From Orthonyx spaldingii (taxonomy: Eukaryota > Chordata > Aves > Passeriformes > Orthonychidae): 64,000 nt of DNA. Made by a program: the position numbers and the translations under genes. Location of the stretch: assembly GCA_013397795.1 (NCBI GenBank), contig VZTJ01000624.1, positions 228,809 through 292,808 on the forward strand, in the 5' to 3' direction. This document shows, in pieces, positions 32,200 through 45,700 of this stretch. The number at the start of each line of letters is the position of its first letter. Position 1 is the stretch's first letter. The notes beneath the pieces were generated by a model. That model made no database searches, had not been told where the DNA came from, and saw nothing but the letters and a program-made list of their open reading frames with translations.

Positions 32200-35100
32200 A
32201 CACTTTATGGTAAAAAGAAGATTTTGCTCCTTTTTTGTATTCTCACTTCCATAATTTCCTTTCATTTGAAAAATACCTAAGCAAATGTTGGCAAAGGGAT
32301 GTTAGTTTTTGTAGTGCAAAGAGAGAATAGTTTAGATGGAAATCATTATAGCTCTTCAACTCACTTCCTTCCTGTTATGAAACACGGAGTTGGAAAAAAA
32401 ATCTTCAGTGATGATGGAACACAAAGAAATCAAAGGAGATAAAGAGATGTGTGCACAGTATCAGCATGCCTGATGCTTTTGCTTGCCAAATTAATATCTA
32501 TATTATGTATGAATTATCAGCCCAGCAAGTGAAAAGAACTGACTATTACTGTCTCATGATGTCTGAATTTTAAAACAATGGAAGGGTAAACTAATTTAGA
32601 AGAAACTGTCAGATTCTACACTAAATGGTTATGCTTTGATTATGGTAGAAATCCAGGGTTCTGCCACTGCTGTTCTTAAGTCAATATCCATATGTGGAAA
32701 TAACTAGTCACTTTTTATAAAATAAGGACAATAATTTGTTTGGGTTCTGCCCTTTTTCGTTGATTTATTGCCTCTAGCCTGTGACTAGAAGCATATCTAT
32801 TCTGTGATAATACCTGTATTTGGTTATGTGATGGATGTAACTGTAGTCATTTGACAATAGAAGGATATGTAAATCATTGGGAGCAAAACCCACAGAGGGT
32901 GAACATCCAGGGCATGCTGTGAAAAAAGGCATCCAGGGGAGAACGACAGTCTAGATAAACTGGCTGGGTTCAGTGCAGAAGTTCACTGTCCTGCCATTGT
33001 TTTTTGAGATGCACTTTCCTTTTTGAAATCAGTAAATTCAAGTACAATTTATATTTCTTTTTTTTCTTTTTCTAAATTTAGAGAAACTTATCTTTACCCT
33101 ATATTAAAAAAAAAAGAAAAAAACCCTGAAGAAACCACCAAGAAAGAAAGAAAGAAAAGAAAGAAAGGAAGGAAGGAAGAAAGAAAGAAAGAAAACTTCT
33201 TTTGGGGGTTTTCAATCTTTTTATTTCCTATCTTCTCTTTCTTTTACTTCCATGATTTTGTGAGTTTATTTTTCAACTCAAAATTTAATCTCAGGCCACT
33301 CTATTCTAAAAATAGTGCACAGTCATTCAACATTTAGGGTGACATTAAAGTGTTATGGTTGTGCCTCAAGAACAGTACAATACATTTAAGGTTAGGAAAA
33401 GTCACATCTCTGAACCACTGTTGCAGGCTATCTTCAGACTCAAGCAGGGATCACTTCCAGCAAAGAGAGAATTGCCTCTGCCATCAAAAGGGCTAGAGGT
33501 TGTTAGATTTCAGTGAGTGGGAAAGCTGGAAAAGCCACTGAAATACACGATGTAAGTTAGCTGCAGCATAGGCATAAATTGCAGTACTCAGGGGTATCAA
33601 TACTTTTATGGAAGATAGTGAATTCAGCTGACTGAGTTTTTCATTCATACTGAAGCCGCTGGAGCCCAGACTAACAATTTTCTTATTGTTATGACACTTA
33701 CACAATTTGCAGTAGAGGTAGGAAGCAATTAGGTCGACTTTAAAAGAATGCAAACCCACAATTAATGATGTGCATATAGCTATGATGGGAACTTACAACT
33801 TCTGTGATTAACAAAAATGTTTCTAAGCCTGAAGCAATTTTCATCAAGCTGATCTCGTTCAGACTAAATTAAGCAATCCTCAAAATAAGGTTCACAGCTG
33901 GATATGGCCATGGTTTGAGAAGAAAACTGGAAGATTGAGGGGAAATAGAAATATGCAAAAAATGCTAGTTTATAATAATGATTCAAGTTATTAGAAGAGG
34001 TGATATGCTGATGTCTATTTGGGAAGTAACTGTAGGTCTAGAGACTCAGGGGTAAACTGTAGGTGTAAAAATCCCCATATCCATCAGTCTTGTGACACAA
34101 TGCAGACATCTTGGTTCATGTTTTATTGAACACTCTGCCTTGCTTGTATATAATAGATATATACTAAGTTCTGACATTCAAACTCCTTCTCAATGAACTG
34201 GTCTGTATTACTGTTTCAACAGAAAATGAAAAGAAAACTATGAAAAGCCATTGATACTGAAAAACTCATGACCACTCTCTAAATAAAAATACTTGTAATC
34301 ACAGGAGGGAACATATACAAGAAAGACTGGAAGAGCCAGAGAACAGATCTATTTGATTACAGAAAAAAGTAAAGAAAAAAGTAAATCTGACCCATTTCCG
34401 TAAGAGTTACCTGAATAAGAAAGACCTGGAGAAGCACAGAACTGTCATGACTCTGGACTCACATTCTCCTGTATGCTATTATACATGTTCATACAGAAAG
34501 AACCAAACTGTTCTGTTCCCCCAAGCACTTCCATCTACCAAGATGGTTTTCCAACTATTCAATAGTCTAAAATAAGACAAATTCAGACATTGAAGAGGGG
34601 CTGATGTGTACAATTTTGGAGAGTCAAAAATCTAGTTCTGCAATACAATAACAGTATATATGTGAGCCTAACCTAACTCCCAGATGGATGGTAAATGCAG
34701 ATTTTCAGGCAGAAAGTCTCTTTAGTCGGTTAAACTTTCTTCCTGGAAGACATGTATGCTTGAGTTCAACACAGAAATGAAGAGGCTTGTAAGGCACCCA
34801 GCACAAGGGTGCTCATTGGCAATGATTCACTGGTAAATTACGAAACATCCCAGAAGCAGAAAGAAGCAATTGTAAAATATGAATATATACTTTGCAAACA
34901 TGTTCTGAGTCTAAATATTCTAAAAGTTCTGCACTGTAAATTCTGTTATTTAAAAGTGATTTCCTCTGTCCTGTGAAATGTCTGTGTTTGCAGAATTTTA
35001 TTGTTACACAGTCAGGATTGGCAGCTGATAGGCTGCTGTGAAAGGTTGTGGCCATACTGCGCCCACTGGTTCTGTCAGGCACGGTTCAGTGCTGGAGCCT

Positions 35101-37250
35101 TGGAGAATTCCATGTTCAGCACTCATCAAATTGGTGAGTACCACCTGATGAAACTTTGTTTCACCAAATCCTTTCTGAGGCATTGCCTGCGATCCAGCCA
35201 CTGCTGTTTGAAAGCACTACTGTTTAATGCTTTGCTGCAGGACATAACTATAAAATACATTTTCCACAGCTCTGGGTCAAGTCTGCCCAGGACCTGAGGG
35301 AAGATGGTGGGAAAGCCATTGCTTGCATTCCCATGGTGATTTTGGGAAGGGTGGGTCAGTCATGCTTTAGGGAACCCTTTCGAAGTAGATCTCAGCTTTG
35401 CTATCCTCAACTTAATACTATGTAGAGTTATTACAAGTCTGAATTTAGAAAAAGAACCATTAATATTCTGACTGTCATGATATGCAATCTTTCATAGTAA
35501 AGGTCTCTTATTTAGTCTCACAGAAGATAATTGTTTTTACAATCAGTTAAATGTATGCACAAAATTAAGAAAACCCAAAGAGTTTTAGAATGCCCAAGAC
35601 GAAACAATTAGTTTGATGCAGGAAACTGTATCATTTGGATTTTTTCTTGTCTTGTTAAACTTCAAAGAAGGATGACCCTGTACTTTATCAAAGACATGTA
35701 ATAATGTAGGCAGAGCCCTCAAATTTTCAATACTGTTGTGTTTGTGGTGGCTCCTCATCCTATGCTGTTCTGACTGCTAGCACTGATGATCCATTTAGAT
35801 GGATTTTTCAAAAAAAAAAAAAATCTGTGTGCAAACAGACCCGTGTAAATTTTGTGTCTAGTGGAATATGGAATTGCATTAAGATCCTCTACCTTACCTA
35901 TACACTTAAAAGTAAATGTTTTTATATTACTTGGAATAAACATATTTTAAGTTATTTTGCTTTAAAACAATATAAATTTAGCATTCTCTAAGTTAGAAAA
36001 TACCATTTTGCCTCCCCAAATATTTTGGTGTTTACATTTCTAGCAAGTACGATTTTATTGACTGGACAGAGGCATCACAGTATGACGGACCAGAGCTGGT
36101 GTAGTGTTCTCGTCAGAGAGAGAGATTACATAATTTTCCTTTAAATCTGGCTTCTTTATTCCTTCTGCCTGGAACATTTATTGCTCAATGCCTTTGGCCT
36201 AATTTGTAGCCACCCACTTCAAAGGTGGAGTAGTCCTTGGAGATTGGTCATGAACAACCTGCTATCCCAATGTGTTTTAAGAGAACTTTTGCTAGTTGAA
36301 AACATGTGAGTGTAGAGTAAACTGTGTTGCCTTCAAATTGATCCTCCTGGGTGCCAGTTTGGAGAGAGGTTTCACTCATTTTCTAGACAATGAGCTTTGC
36401 AAGAAACTGGGAGCGGCAACAACCAACCAACTGTGCTGATGAACCCAGTGGAAAGCACTGACTCACATAGAGCAGCACAAAATGCTGGTGGGCTCCAGCT
36501 ACGGGCAGGTAAAGGGCACATGGCTGTGGAGGTTACAGGGGAATGTGGAAGGTGGGTGTCCAAGACCCTTGGCAGCATGTCCCTCTGCCTCCAGGTGTCT
36601 CTGCCTTGTGTTGGGCAGTGCAGGCATGGACGCCGCTGGCGGACAAAGGACACCACACTGGAACACTCGTCCATCTTCGCAGGTGTTAGTCCAAGCTGAT
36701 TTATTTTCAGTTAAAACACTTGCTCTTCAGTAATAGCTGCCATTGTACCAATCACTGTGTGAGTAAGGGTGGGTTAAAGTTTAGGAAGTAAGGATAATAG
36801 TCCAGAAGATTCTCCAAAGCCCAAAGAGCATCAACATTGTTAAAATTAGGTCTTTTTTCACTGTAAGTCTTTGCTCAGGATTTTTTTCTTGTGCTAGTCA
36901 CAGTTAAAAGGATAAATACTATGCCAAGAGAATTTTTATCTGACTGTGCCTTGAATATTATAATGTATTATTAAAAAGATGAAATACAGACAATGTCAAA
37001 AATCCCCTGCAAGTACTTGAAATCCTTAAATTTCAAAACTCATGAGTTTCTACACATTTTCTTTCAATTACTTTTGCATATAATGCTGGGTATTATTTAC
37101 AATTCTGGTTTTGAAACATCAACTTCTTTTTTTTTTTTCTTTTCTGTTGGTGCAAAGCCAGCATTGTAGAGGTCATGCAAGTTGGCAACAAGCCTAAATA
37201 CCAGTGGGAATACATTGTCTATGATAGATTTGTATTATTAAACACTACCT
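32200..37250. other. AT-rich non-coding interval
   Basis: No gene is recognised. A GAAA/GGAA microsatellite lies at 33141-33194. A moderately GC-richer, unidentified stretch lies at 36380-36700. Confidence 0.5.
33141..33194 (+). repeat. GAAA/GGAA microsatellite
   Basis: Tandem GAAA units interrupted by GGAA units. Confidence 0.9.
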
Positions 37251-37259
37251 TAAAAGGTC

Positions 37260-37400
37260 TGTATAATGATTATTAAAATGATATTGAAAATATCAATCAG
37301 AAAAGTAGCTAATAATTACTAGGCCTGTAACAGAACATGAACTAATTAGACTAAACTGCAGATTTTGTGTCTATGTTTGTGTAATTGATGAAAACACTTT
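37260..37400. promoter_or_regulatory. Candidate enhancer C: TAAT-rich cluster
   Basis: Contains an inverted repeat GATATT-GAA-AATATC (37280-37294), GCTAATAATTACT, ACTAATTAGAC and GTAATTGATG within 140 bases. These are LIM-homeodomain-type cores. Conservation is untested. Confidence 0.28.
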
Positions 37401-37409
37401 CCAGAGACT

Positions 37410-40400
37410 TGCGTGGCATGAAGAAACACTGTTCGTTTCTGTCAATAAGTTTCTTGATGCAATACAAAAAGAAAGAGAAAAGCAAAAGTTGAACACAACC
37501 AATTAGTTGCTTTCATTTTTAAAGCTATACATAGCATTCATTTCTTTTATGGGCAGAACACTTTCAGATGCATGCAGCTGTTCTGAAATATAAGATTGTT
37601 CCTCTCACATCAATCAGGTTTAATAAAAAATTAATTCTTGAATGTGTGATTATGAATTATCCCCCCAAAGCTGTATTTCCTGTATGGTGTTTTCCACTGT
37701 TATATAGAACAATATGTGTAGTTCTCAAGCTAAGTTATAGTTTTTGCCTCACTCTTCGTCAGAAATAATCATCCATTTTGGTTGTAAAATTAGGGCCTCA
37801 ATCACATCAGCATTTTACCTTGTTTTTCGATTATGTATTTGGTGATGTATGCAGACACATAAACTTGCTTATAGTTAAAAATGTGGCAAGGAAGGGTGAC
37901 CCAGCTTCTTCTCTGCAGTGCATGCTCTGCAAGACCATCAGAAAGAAAACACTCTAGGGCTTAAATTTTGTTTCTGCAGGCAGCAGATATGACATCAACT
38001 CATTATTAATAAGGAACAGATGTGCAGAATAAGGAGGTGTCATTTTTATATCACCCCTTTTCAGAAATAAGCAGCACTTTAAAAATGTTTAAAGATCTGT
38101 TGGTAGGAGAATATCCTGGATTCTTCATGCTCTTTGGTTGTTTTGGACACATTATTAAAAATAACACCTGGTAAATGCCCTGTGACATCAAAACAGTGGC
38201 ATGCATTCTTTGTGGCTCTTTTTCTGACATCATGCTAGGAGACACTGCCAAATGCGCAGGTGATGTGTAAGTCTAAGTTAAGTTCCATAGAGGTTACTTA
38301 GACTCTCCTGCAGTTTTCCAGGCCCAGTGGGCCAAAGGTTTGGGTGACTTTTAAATGAGGGGATATAAATAACAAACTGACTGTTGGCAGTGAGTCCTTA
38401 CATAGGTTCGTTAGGAAGAGTATTCAATAAATAAGCAGAACAAGGGGCACAAACTGGATTTCTGAACATACCTGCTCAGCATCTGTATAAATCATAAACA
38501 GTTTTGAGTTTAGGGTTACCTGAACACAGTTTATACACAGGGTACTGAGGTTCTAACTTCTATCCTATATAGAGATGCAGCCTCAGATATTAGGTTGTGT
38601 AAGCTGAGATTTGAAGTTACTTAAAAGTATTTATTTAGGATTGAATAAACAACATGAAAAATTAGCATGGTGTGTAAAATCTAGTCCTGTTATTGTTTTG
38701 TGCTGGCTAACTAAACACATAATAACCAAACCAGCTTCAATCTGAAGATGCCTTGGGTGTTAGACTGAATGCAAGTAACACTGTCTCTCTGTCTTTATTG
38801 TAAAAAATTATAGGCCAGAAGTAACAGAAACAAAACAAACCTGTCACTGTTTTATATCTGAATGCTTTTGTACGTCAGATGTTACCAGTCACAGAGCAGT
38901 ACAGTTAACAGAGTAAACTCACAATTCTTCAGTTATAGTTGGAATAAGTTGGTAGTGTGAAGACTCAGACAGGTGAAGAAACCTATGTTAACATTTCAAA
39001 CATAGTCTTGTAAATGCTTCACAAAATATTAACTAGCTCTGTTTTATGGAAATATGCAAAATCGTATCCTTGAACAACTGGATGTAGGCTGTATTAACTC
39101 ATTTTTATCAAGTGGTAGTTGGCTTATACCGCAAAATCAAATTGCTTATATGTACTATCATCTTCTTTTTCTTATCTGATATAGCTATAGAAATTCTTAT
39201 TATCCGTATAAATGTCTAATCCTGTATGGTTTTACATTGATATTTATTTTGGTAATGTTTTACAAAAATTGTTTCTTTGAAATCATTCCTATTTACTTAA
39301 CACACCCCCACAATTTTATATGACTATTGATCATTATCTATCTCATTCACTGTTGAAGTATTTGTAAGAAAAAATGTGTTGTCATTTCTTCCTATAATAT
39401 GTGTTGTCATGCACAGATTATCTGTTTCCTCTTCTAATTTAACAGTTGTGATCTCTGAACATTTCTTCCTGTAGCTTCATGATTCTTTGTTCTCTTTCTG
39501 TCAATAAAACTTGAACTCATTTCACTGAATTTTACGCTCCTAACTGAAGCCCTTGATATGGGACCCACCTAATTCTAGACTCCTATAATGTGATGAGAAG
39601 GTCTTCAGATGTACAGTTTTGTATACTCCTACTATAAAGAAATCAAGGCTCCTAATCAAGGGTCTCAAACAAGCATCTAAATTTATAGATACAGTCCTGA
39701 AGAGTGAGAAAAGCTCCATCAATTTTCAACGATGTTTAATAACCCATTGCACTAATGTAAATGCTGCTGTGACAATAACCAGTGTTGCACTCTGAGCAGA
39801 ATTGCTGTGGAGCAATTTGCAGGGACACCTAACTATGCCATTTAGCAACCCTAGTGCTTACTTTGATCTCTAAGGAGATATATCACTAAATTTTGGTGAA
39901 ATATACATGTTAAAATTTTGAGAAAAACTGCTCAACATGCAGGACCCTTCAATTCTGTTAACTTATTTAAATTTGGTTCCTCCCAAGTTACTTTAAAATA
40001 CTCTAAAACTTTTGTTGTGATGAGTTACACTTCTGCAAACAACTCAGGCTAATTCACCATCTCTTTCATGACTTTAATGGAACCTGCTTGAACAAGTTAC
40101 CTTTTGCATCTTAATTATAAAATGACATGAATAGAGTTTCCATTAAAACTTAATACCAATTACTTCTGTCTGATTTAACTTGGAATCTTTATTGACACTG
40201 TTGGTCTATCCTTGGTATTATTTCTTTTGGTGTTGGTATTACAATGTCAATAATTTGCTCAGTACTGGTCAGGGCAAGTTTTGAAAATGAAGGCATAAAT
40301 ACTATTTATGACACCTACTTTCTTATTAAGCCCACAGGAGTTGCAGCCGAGGAAAATAGGTGATACCAGCTAAGCAAAACGTCGTTAAAGATTAAATATC

Positions 40401-42600
40401 TGATGAATACAAAAAGAGATAGGGAACTGCATCCACTACTGGAAAAGCAGTGTAAGAAACAGTCATAACATCCGCCTGCTTTTTTTTTTTTTTTGTGGTC
40501 TTGTATTTGTGTACAACTCCCTTGGAAGGCAAGCAAATGTTATTTCAGTTTTAGGATGCCAGAATATTCAAGCTGAATACAAAAAATGAAATATTAAAAT
40601 CCACATGCAAGAAATTGAAGAAATATTTTGCGCCTCAGGGTGCTCAAAATTTCTAGTGAAACCATATGGACTTCTGATGAGTTTGGGGAAAATACTCATT
40701 ATGCATTTATGCACCTCTCTAGATATTCTGCTTAGAAACTCAGAGGTTTCAAAAAACAATTTTTAATTAAAACCCTGGCATTTGAGAAAAAGGGTTTAAT
40801 TTTTGAAAAGTTTTTAGTATCTGGCTGCTGTTTTGATTTTGTTCTTTATTTCATACTGTTTCATGCTTTCACTTGTTTTAGATATACCTGGCATCTAAAT
40901 TTTAATTATGTCTATTCATTTTACGTGTCTCTTTAAACACTTTTCAATCAACATGTACTTCCTCTAGAAGAATATTGTGTTCAGATTCTTTTTAATCAAT
41001 TTTAGTGCCAAATCCTATTTGCCTTACTCATGCAAGTATTCCTGCAGAAATCAATCGGACTATTTGTATGAGAAAAGCAAGCAGTTCTTGCCTTTATTTG
41101 GTAAAGCAACAGACTTGAACAAAAGCAGTACTGTACCTGCTATGGGCAGCCAGAAACAATGACGAGCTCCATGATAAGATTAGATGTAATTTTAAATGCA
41201 ACTGGGACAAAGAATCCCTCCCATCAACCCCAACTCATAACTCTCTACAGTAATGCCACTGCAGCAAAGCCGTTGAAGAATTACTGACAAGAGCCAGACT
41301 GCCCAGTAAGCACCACCTAACAGACACAGAAACATGATCTGCATTATTTTTAAGCTTGGCAGACATTTTGTGCTTCTTTCAAAAAAGGAAAAAGAAAAAA
41401 AAACCGGGCACACATAAACCTTATGCATTCCTGGTTTTAATGCTACAGGAAGACCTTGGATTTTAAACTTCCTTATAGATACACACTGAAAATACTTCTG
41501 TGAACCAGCTACTTGTGGCTGATTGTTGCAGAATAAAGAAATTTTCTGCATTGTCATTGTGTATGAGTAGATTGGTTTAACTTTAAAACAAAAAGGCTCT
41601 CCCCAGTCCCAAGTCAATCTTTGAACTTTCATTCACAAAATTTTATGCTAGCAAAGCTGAAAACTTAGTTTGCAACTATGGAATGGGTGCAGGACTATAT
41701 GCAACACAGATTCTCAGGCTAAATTCTTGTTTGTTTTTTGAAACAGTGTATTTGATTAATTCTATCTTTAACAACCAAGACAAATCTCCAGTGTAATATT
41801 TACTCACTAGTCACAGTCCTGAGATAAGCAATATGCAAATCTGCACACAGTGAGATTCAGGCATGATTTGTTTTCCAGCAAAAATTCTTTATTATTTTTC
41901 TTTCCCTTAGCTTTTGTCCACTTAAATATACTGGCTTATACATGGGTCAAATGTATTCAGTTTGTAATCTTAAGGTTAATAACGTGTGTTTAAATGACAG
42001 TTCAGTAGCTTGATGCAGTGGGCATTGAAGGCAGTGGAATAATACCCATAGGTTTTGGATCAAACCCAGACAGAACATGAGAGAATTAGGTTAGGGAATT
42101 CAAGCAGCATGGGCCGTGTTTCTGAATATGTAGCAAAGGTGATGAAGCAGAGCAGGTAGGGGTGTTACTGGCTCCAGTACGTAAAGTTTTTGTTAATGAA
42201 AAAATAAAGCATTTTTGTTTTATTCTCTAAACAATATGAAGAAGTGTTCTCTGCAGCTAGCCTGGCACAATGACTCTGGCAGCCAGCACAGGACTTCCAG
42301 GGGAACAAAAGGTGAGACACTGAAAGTGAACTATCTTGCCTGTTAACTACCTCAGCTGCAGTGAACTGTTAGCCCCAAGGGGTGGAAAGCACCAGCCTCC
42401 ATCCTCTACCACTTTCTGAGAGCAGGTGTGCTTCAAGGCCACTGTGGATGATGGTTTGTTTTACTGACTGAAAGCCAGGAACTGCTATATCCTTTGTCCT
42501 TGGCTGTCACATACTTTGTCTTAGACTTTCTGATCTGTGCTGTTCTCAGAAGCACAAGAGCCCTTACTATCTAGATGGTCTTGGCACACATCTATGACAC
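37410..42600. other. AT-rich non-coding interval
   Basis: No gene is recognised. The longest frame is a 146-codon minus-strand ORF at 41192-41632 without known motifs, treated as chance. Confidence 0.5.
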
Positions 42601-42627
42601 ATTTAACTCAGGCACAAATGTGTGATG

Positions 42628-42755
42628 TGACTCTATTCTCAGTTTACCTGGACTTCACTTCTGTACCTGAATACTGGAGATAACACCAATCCTGCCCTAT
42701 CTCAGAGAGGTAGTGGGAGGATAAAAAAACATTTGTGATTGCTAAGTGCTGAGTT
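42628..42755 (-). repeat. Probable MIR/CORE-SINE remnant
   Basis: The order CTCTATTCTCAGTTTACCTG, ACTGGAGATAACACC, CCTGCCCTATCTCAGAGAGG, GGGAGGATAAA and TTGCTAAGTGCT follows the reverse complement of MIR. The consensus there reads roughly: CTCAGTTTCC, ATGGGGATAAT, CCTACCTCATAGGG, GAGGATTAAA, AAGTGCT. It is strongly diverged, as expected for an ancient amniote SINE. Confidence 0.55.
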
Positions 42756-42759
42756 ATAG

Positions 42760-45700
42760 TCATGACAAAGCCCAGCAAATGTCTTTACAGATAGCAAACC
42801 TCATTGAAGGCAGATATGGCTCCATTTCAGTTGCAACTAATTTTGTTGCTTTTCATCTTATGAAATTTAAGAAATTAACATTACTCTAGAACAGGGTAGA
42901 ATAAATATGTTAGAAGTGAGATTAATAAAAACTAGTAACTGACATTTATTGAATTGAATACAGTTTGTAAAGTAATTAATAAAATTCAGTATTCTTATCC
43001 TCTACAAAAAAAGTGGAAACTTAACAACAAAGATGATAAGTAGTATGATCAGAGAATTAGCTGCTAATGGGGATGAAACACATTGATGGGACTGAAAAGC
43101 AGCCCAGAACTCGTCTTTTCCCTTATCATTTTAAGGAAGCATATCAGTTCATTGGATCCTGACAAGAGGGTTTTCATATAAAGTTGATGACCTAAGAGTT
43201 TTGCAGTTCCTACATTTTAAACACACAGCAATTATTTTCTAAGATTTGTTTTTCATACGTAAATAAGTTTTTGATACATAAAGCATAATCTGAAAACAGT
43301 ATGAAATTCTGATTTTATTGGTTTATGTTTCTCAGACTGCAATATTTACTATTACTATGCAAGGGGCTATTAAGATATATAAATATGCAATGCTTAGCTT
43401 TTCTACCTTTATTGGAGTTTGGACAGAAGCAAATCAGCCTTCCAGATTCTGAATTGTTCATTCTGGTGGCACCCTTTTATCATTACTGTCCATGGAACAG
43501 ACTATTGTCTTCAAAAAAGTTGACTGTCCACTGCTATAAACTTGTAAGAACTTTGTGTATTAAGTCAGAGCCATTGTGGACGTGGCTAGATTGCCTTTAG
43601 GAGTTGTGTTTGTGATCACAGAGATCTAGCTCCTGCAGAGAAACAAGCTGCTTCATTCCAGACTGGGACGGGGAGGGGGGGGGGGAAGCAAGAAACTACC
43701 TATAAATGAGATTCTTCAGATGATCCTTCAGTGCTGCCTGTAAGGTCAAATGACCAAACAACTCAAGTGATGGTGTGGGTGTGGCCTTAGTGCCATCAAT
43801 TTATGTTTGGCTTAACTGAATTGATACAAATATTGAAGATTTTTCAGCATGGCTTTGAATGCCCAATGTCTGATGTTAAGTAGTGAGCTGTTTTCAGAAG
43901 CCGGGTGCTCAGCACATGCCAATAACCAGCACGTCTTTTTGTGGTAACAAAGCCCAACAGCACCTAAGACCATGAGTCACTCTGAAAGCATGAACTTGGA
44001 TCCCTCTTCCCCTGGAGACAGTCAAACCCTTATTTGTGATAAATCTATATTTTGCACACAGGCAATCTATACTGCAGCAGTTACCAAGAGTTAAAACAGG
44101 GAGCAAAACCTAAAGTGCCGATGGCTTAAAAGTCTCACATTTCTGAGACATGCCTCATGCCCCCATATCATTCTCCTACAGGGTTATCAGAGCAACTTTC
44201 TGCATTCAAAAGAACTGTGATTCACAGCTCAGCTAAAGTGACCACAGCACAGTGTGAAGTGACATGTCACTCCCTTGCTTGTTTTTTTTTCTTTTCCCTT
44301 TAAGCCTTCCTGGACCGATTTGAGTTGCCTGTCGTCAGCCGGGATCATGGCTCTGCCAGGCGCAGCTTCTCAGGATGTGTCAGTGAAGGGGATGCTCCAG
44401 ACTGCCTCCTGGACCCACTGGCCACCGGGGTGTGAAGGCAAATGCTGAGAGCCCCCAGCTTCAGTGTCACCACAGGCATCAGCTGGGGAACAGCAGCCGG
44501 GTTGCTGGGAATGGATCTGGGTGCTGAAAGAGTGCACTTCAACCTTTCAGTTTGTACACAAGTCTCCCTGTAACAGCATTATCTGGCAATTGGCATTCTT
44601 AGGCCTAATTTCCAATCCACAAGTAGGAGGCAGGTCATTGAGGATATCCTCACTATTAGAGTTATTCAGTTTGCATAAAGGCTCTACTTAACACTTGAGG
44701 AAGGAGTGCTGATTTCCAGAGTGTTGATTTGATCCCCAGTCACTGCTGCGTGCACAGCAAGGCAATGCAGCACTGGCAGCCAAAAGTTCGCTGCTGATCA
44801 GAAAAGGCGATGTCCCTAGAGAAACGTCCAGGACTATGTGAAAAATCTCCAAACTTCCATAGACAGGGATGTGATACCTGCCTTGCAGTTGAAGATTAAG
44901 TCCAGAGTGCCAAAAATATTTCGCAGTCATCATTGAAGTCATCAGCTCTAAATGTAGGGGACAAAAGTGTAAATATAAATATTAATTAGAATAAACTTCA
45001 AGAATGGAATGTATCAGATAAAGTTTGTCCTATGTATATTTATAAAGTGCAGGTATTTTTGAAATCATAGGTGTTCCTTGCACTTTAAAAGTCCTAACAC
45101 AGTTGTGTCTAAGAGAGCAGTAGTTGGTAAAGGGGATCAAGGAAATTATTAGAGATCTAAAAATGGTAGTAATGATGCTGGGGCTGAAAGCATGCAAACA
45201 CTAAATTTATTTCACTGGCTCCTCTTTCATCCTAAGTTACATCTCAGTTGGCCTATGTGTGTAAATTTCTGAAAAATACTGTTGTGTTTTTCTTTTTTTA
45301 TGCCACAAATATGTTTTCATTTTTAAAGGAATTTATATGAGATCAAGAGAAACACTTGAATTTTGTTTTTGAATGGATTTATGATTTTCAAGCTTTCTCA
45401 AAGAAAACGGAGATCCAATTCCACCTGGGAAAAGTCACTGTTATAGAGTGCTGTAGAAGTTTTACTCGGGAAAACCCTGCCTTGAACATTGAAAAGGAAG
45501 TGCTTCACAATATTAATGTTGGCAAAAAAAGAGACCAAAACAAAACTTGGTAGTAGAGAATATTTTTTCATCCCAGAGTCAGATCTATATGTTGTGCCTG
45601 ATATCCTTCACAGTAGTTGAACATGTTGTACCCCACACTAAGCTTCAGTACTTATCAGTTGTGAAGATCAGGTCTGTTCCATGTTCAGCTCAGGCTTATT

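Noticed and set aside
41192..41632. 146-codon minus-strand ORF in the desert
   Set aside because: No known domain, compositionally like translated AT-rich DNA, and no splice or promoter context.
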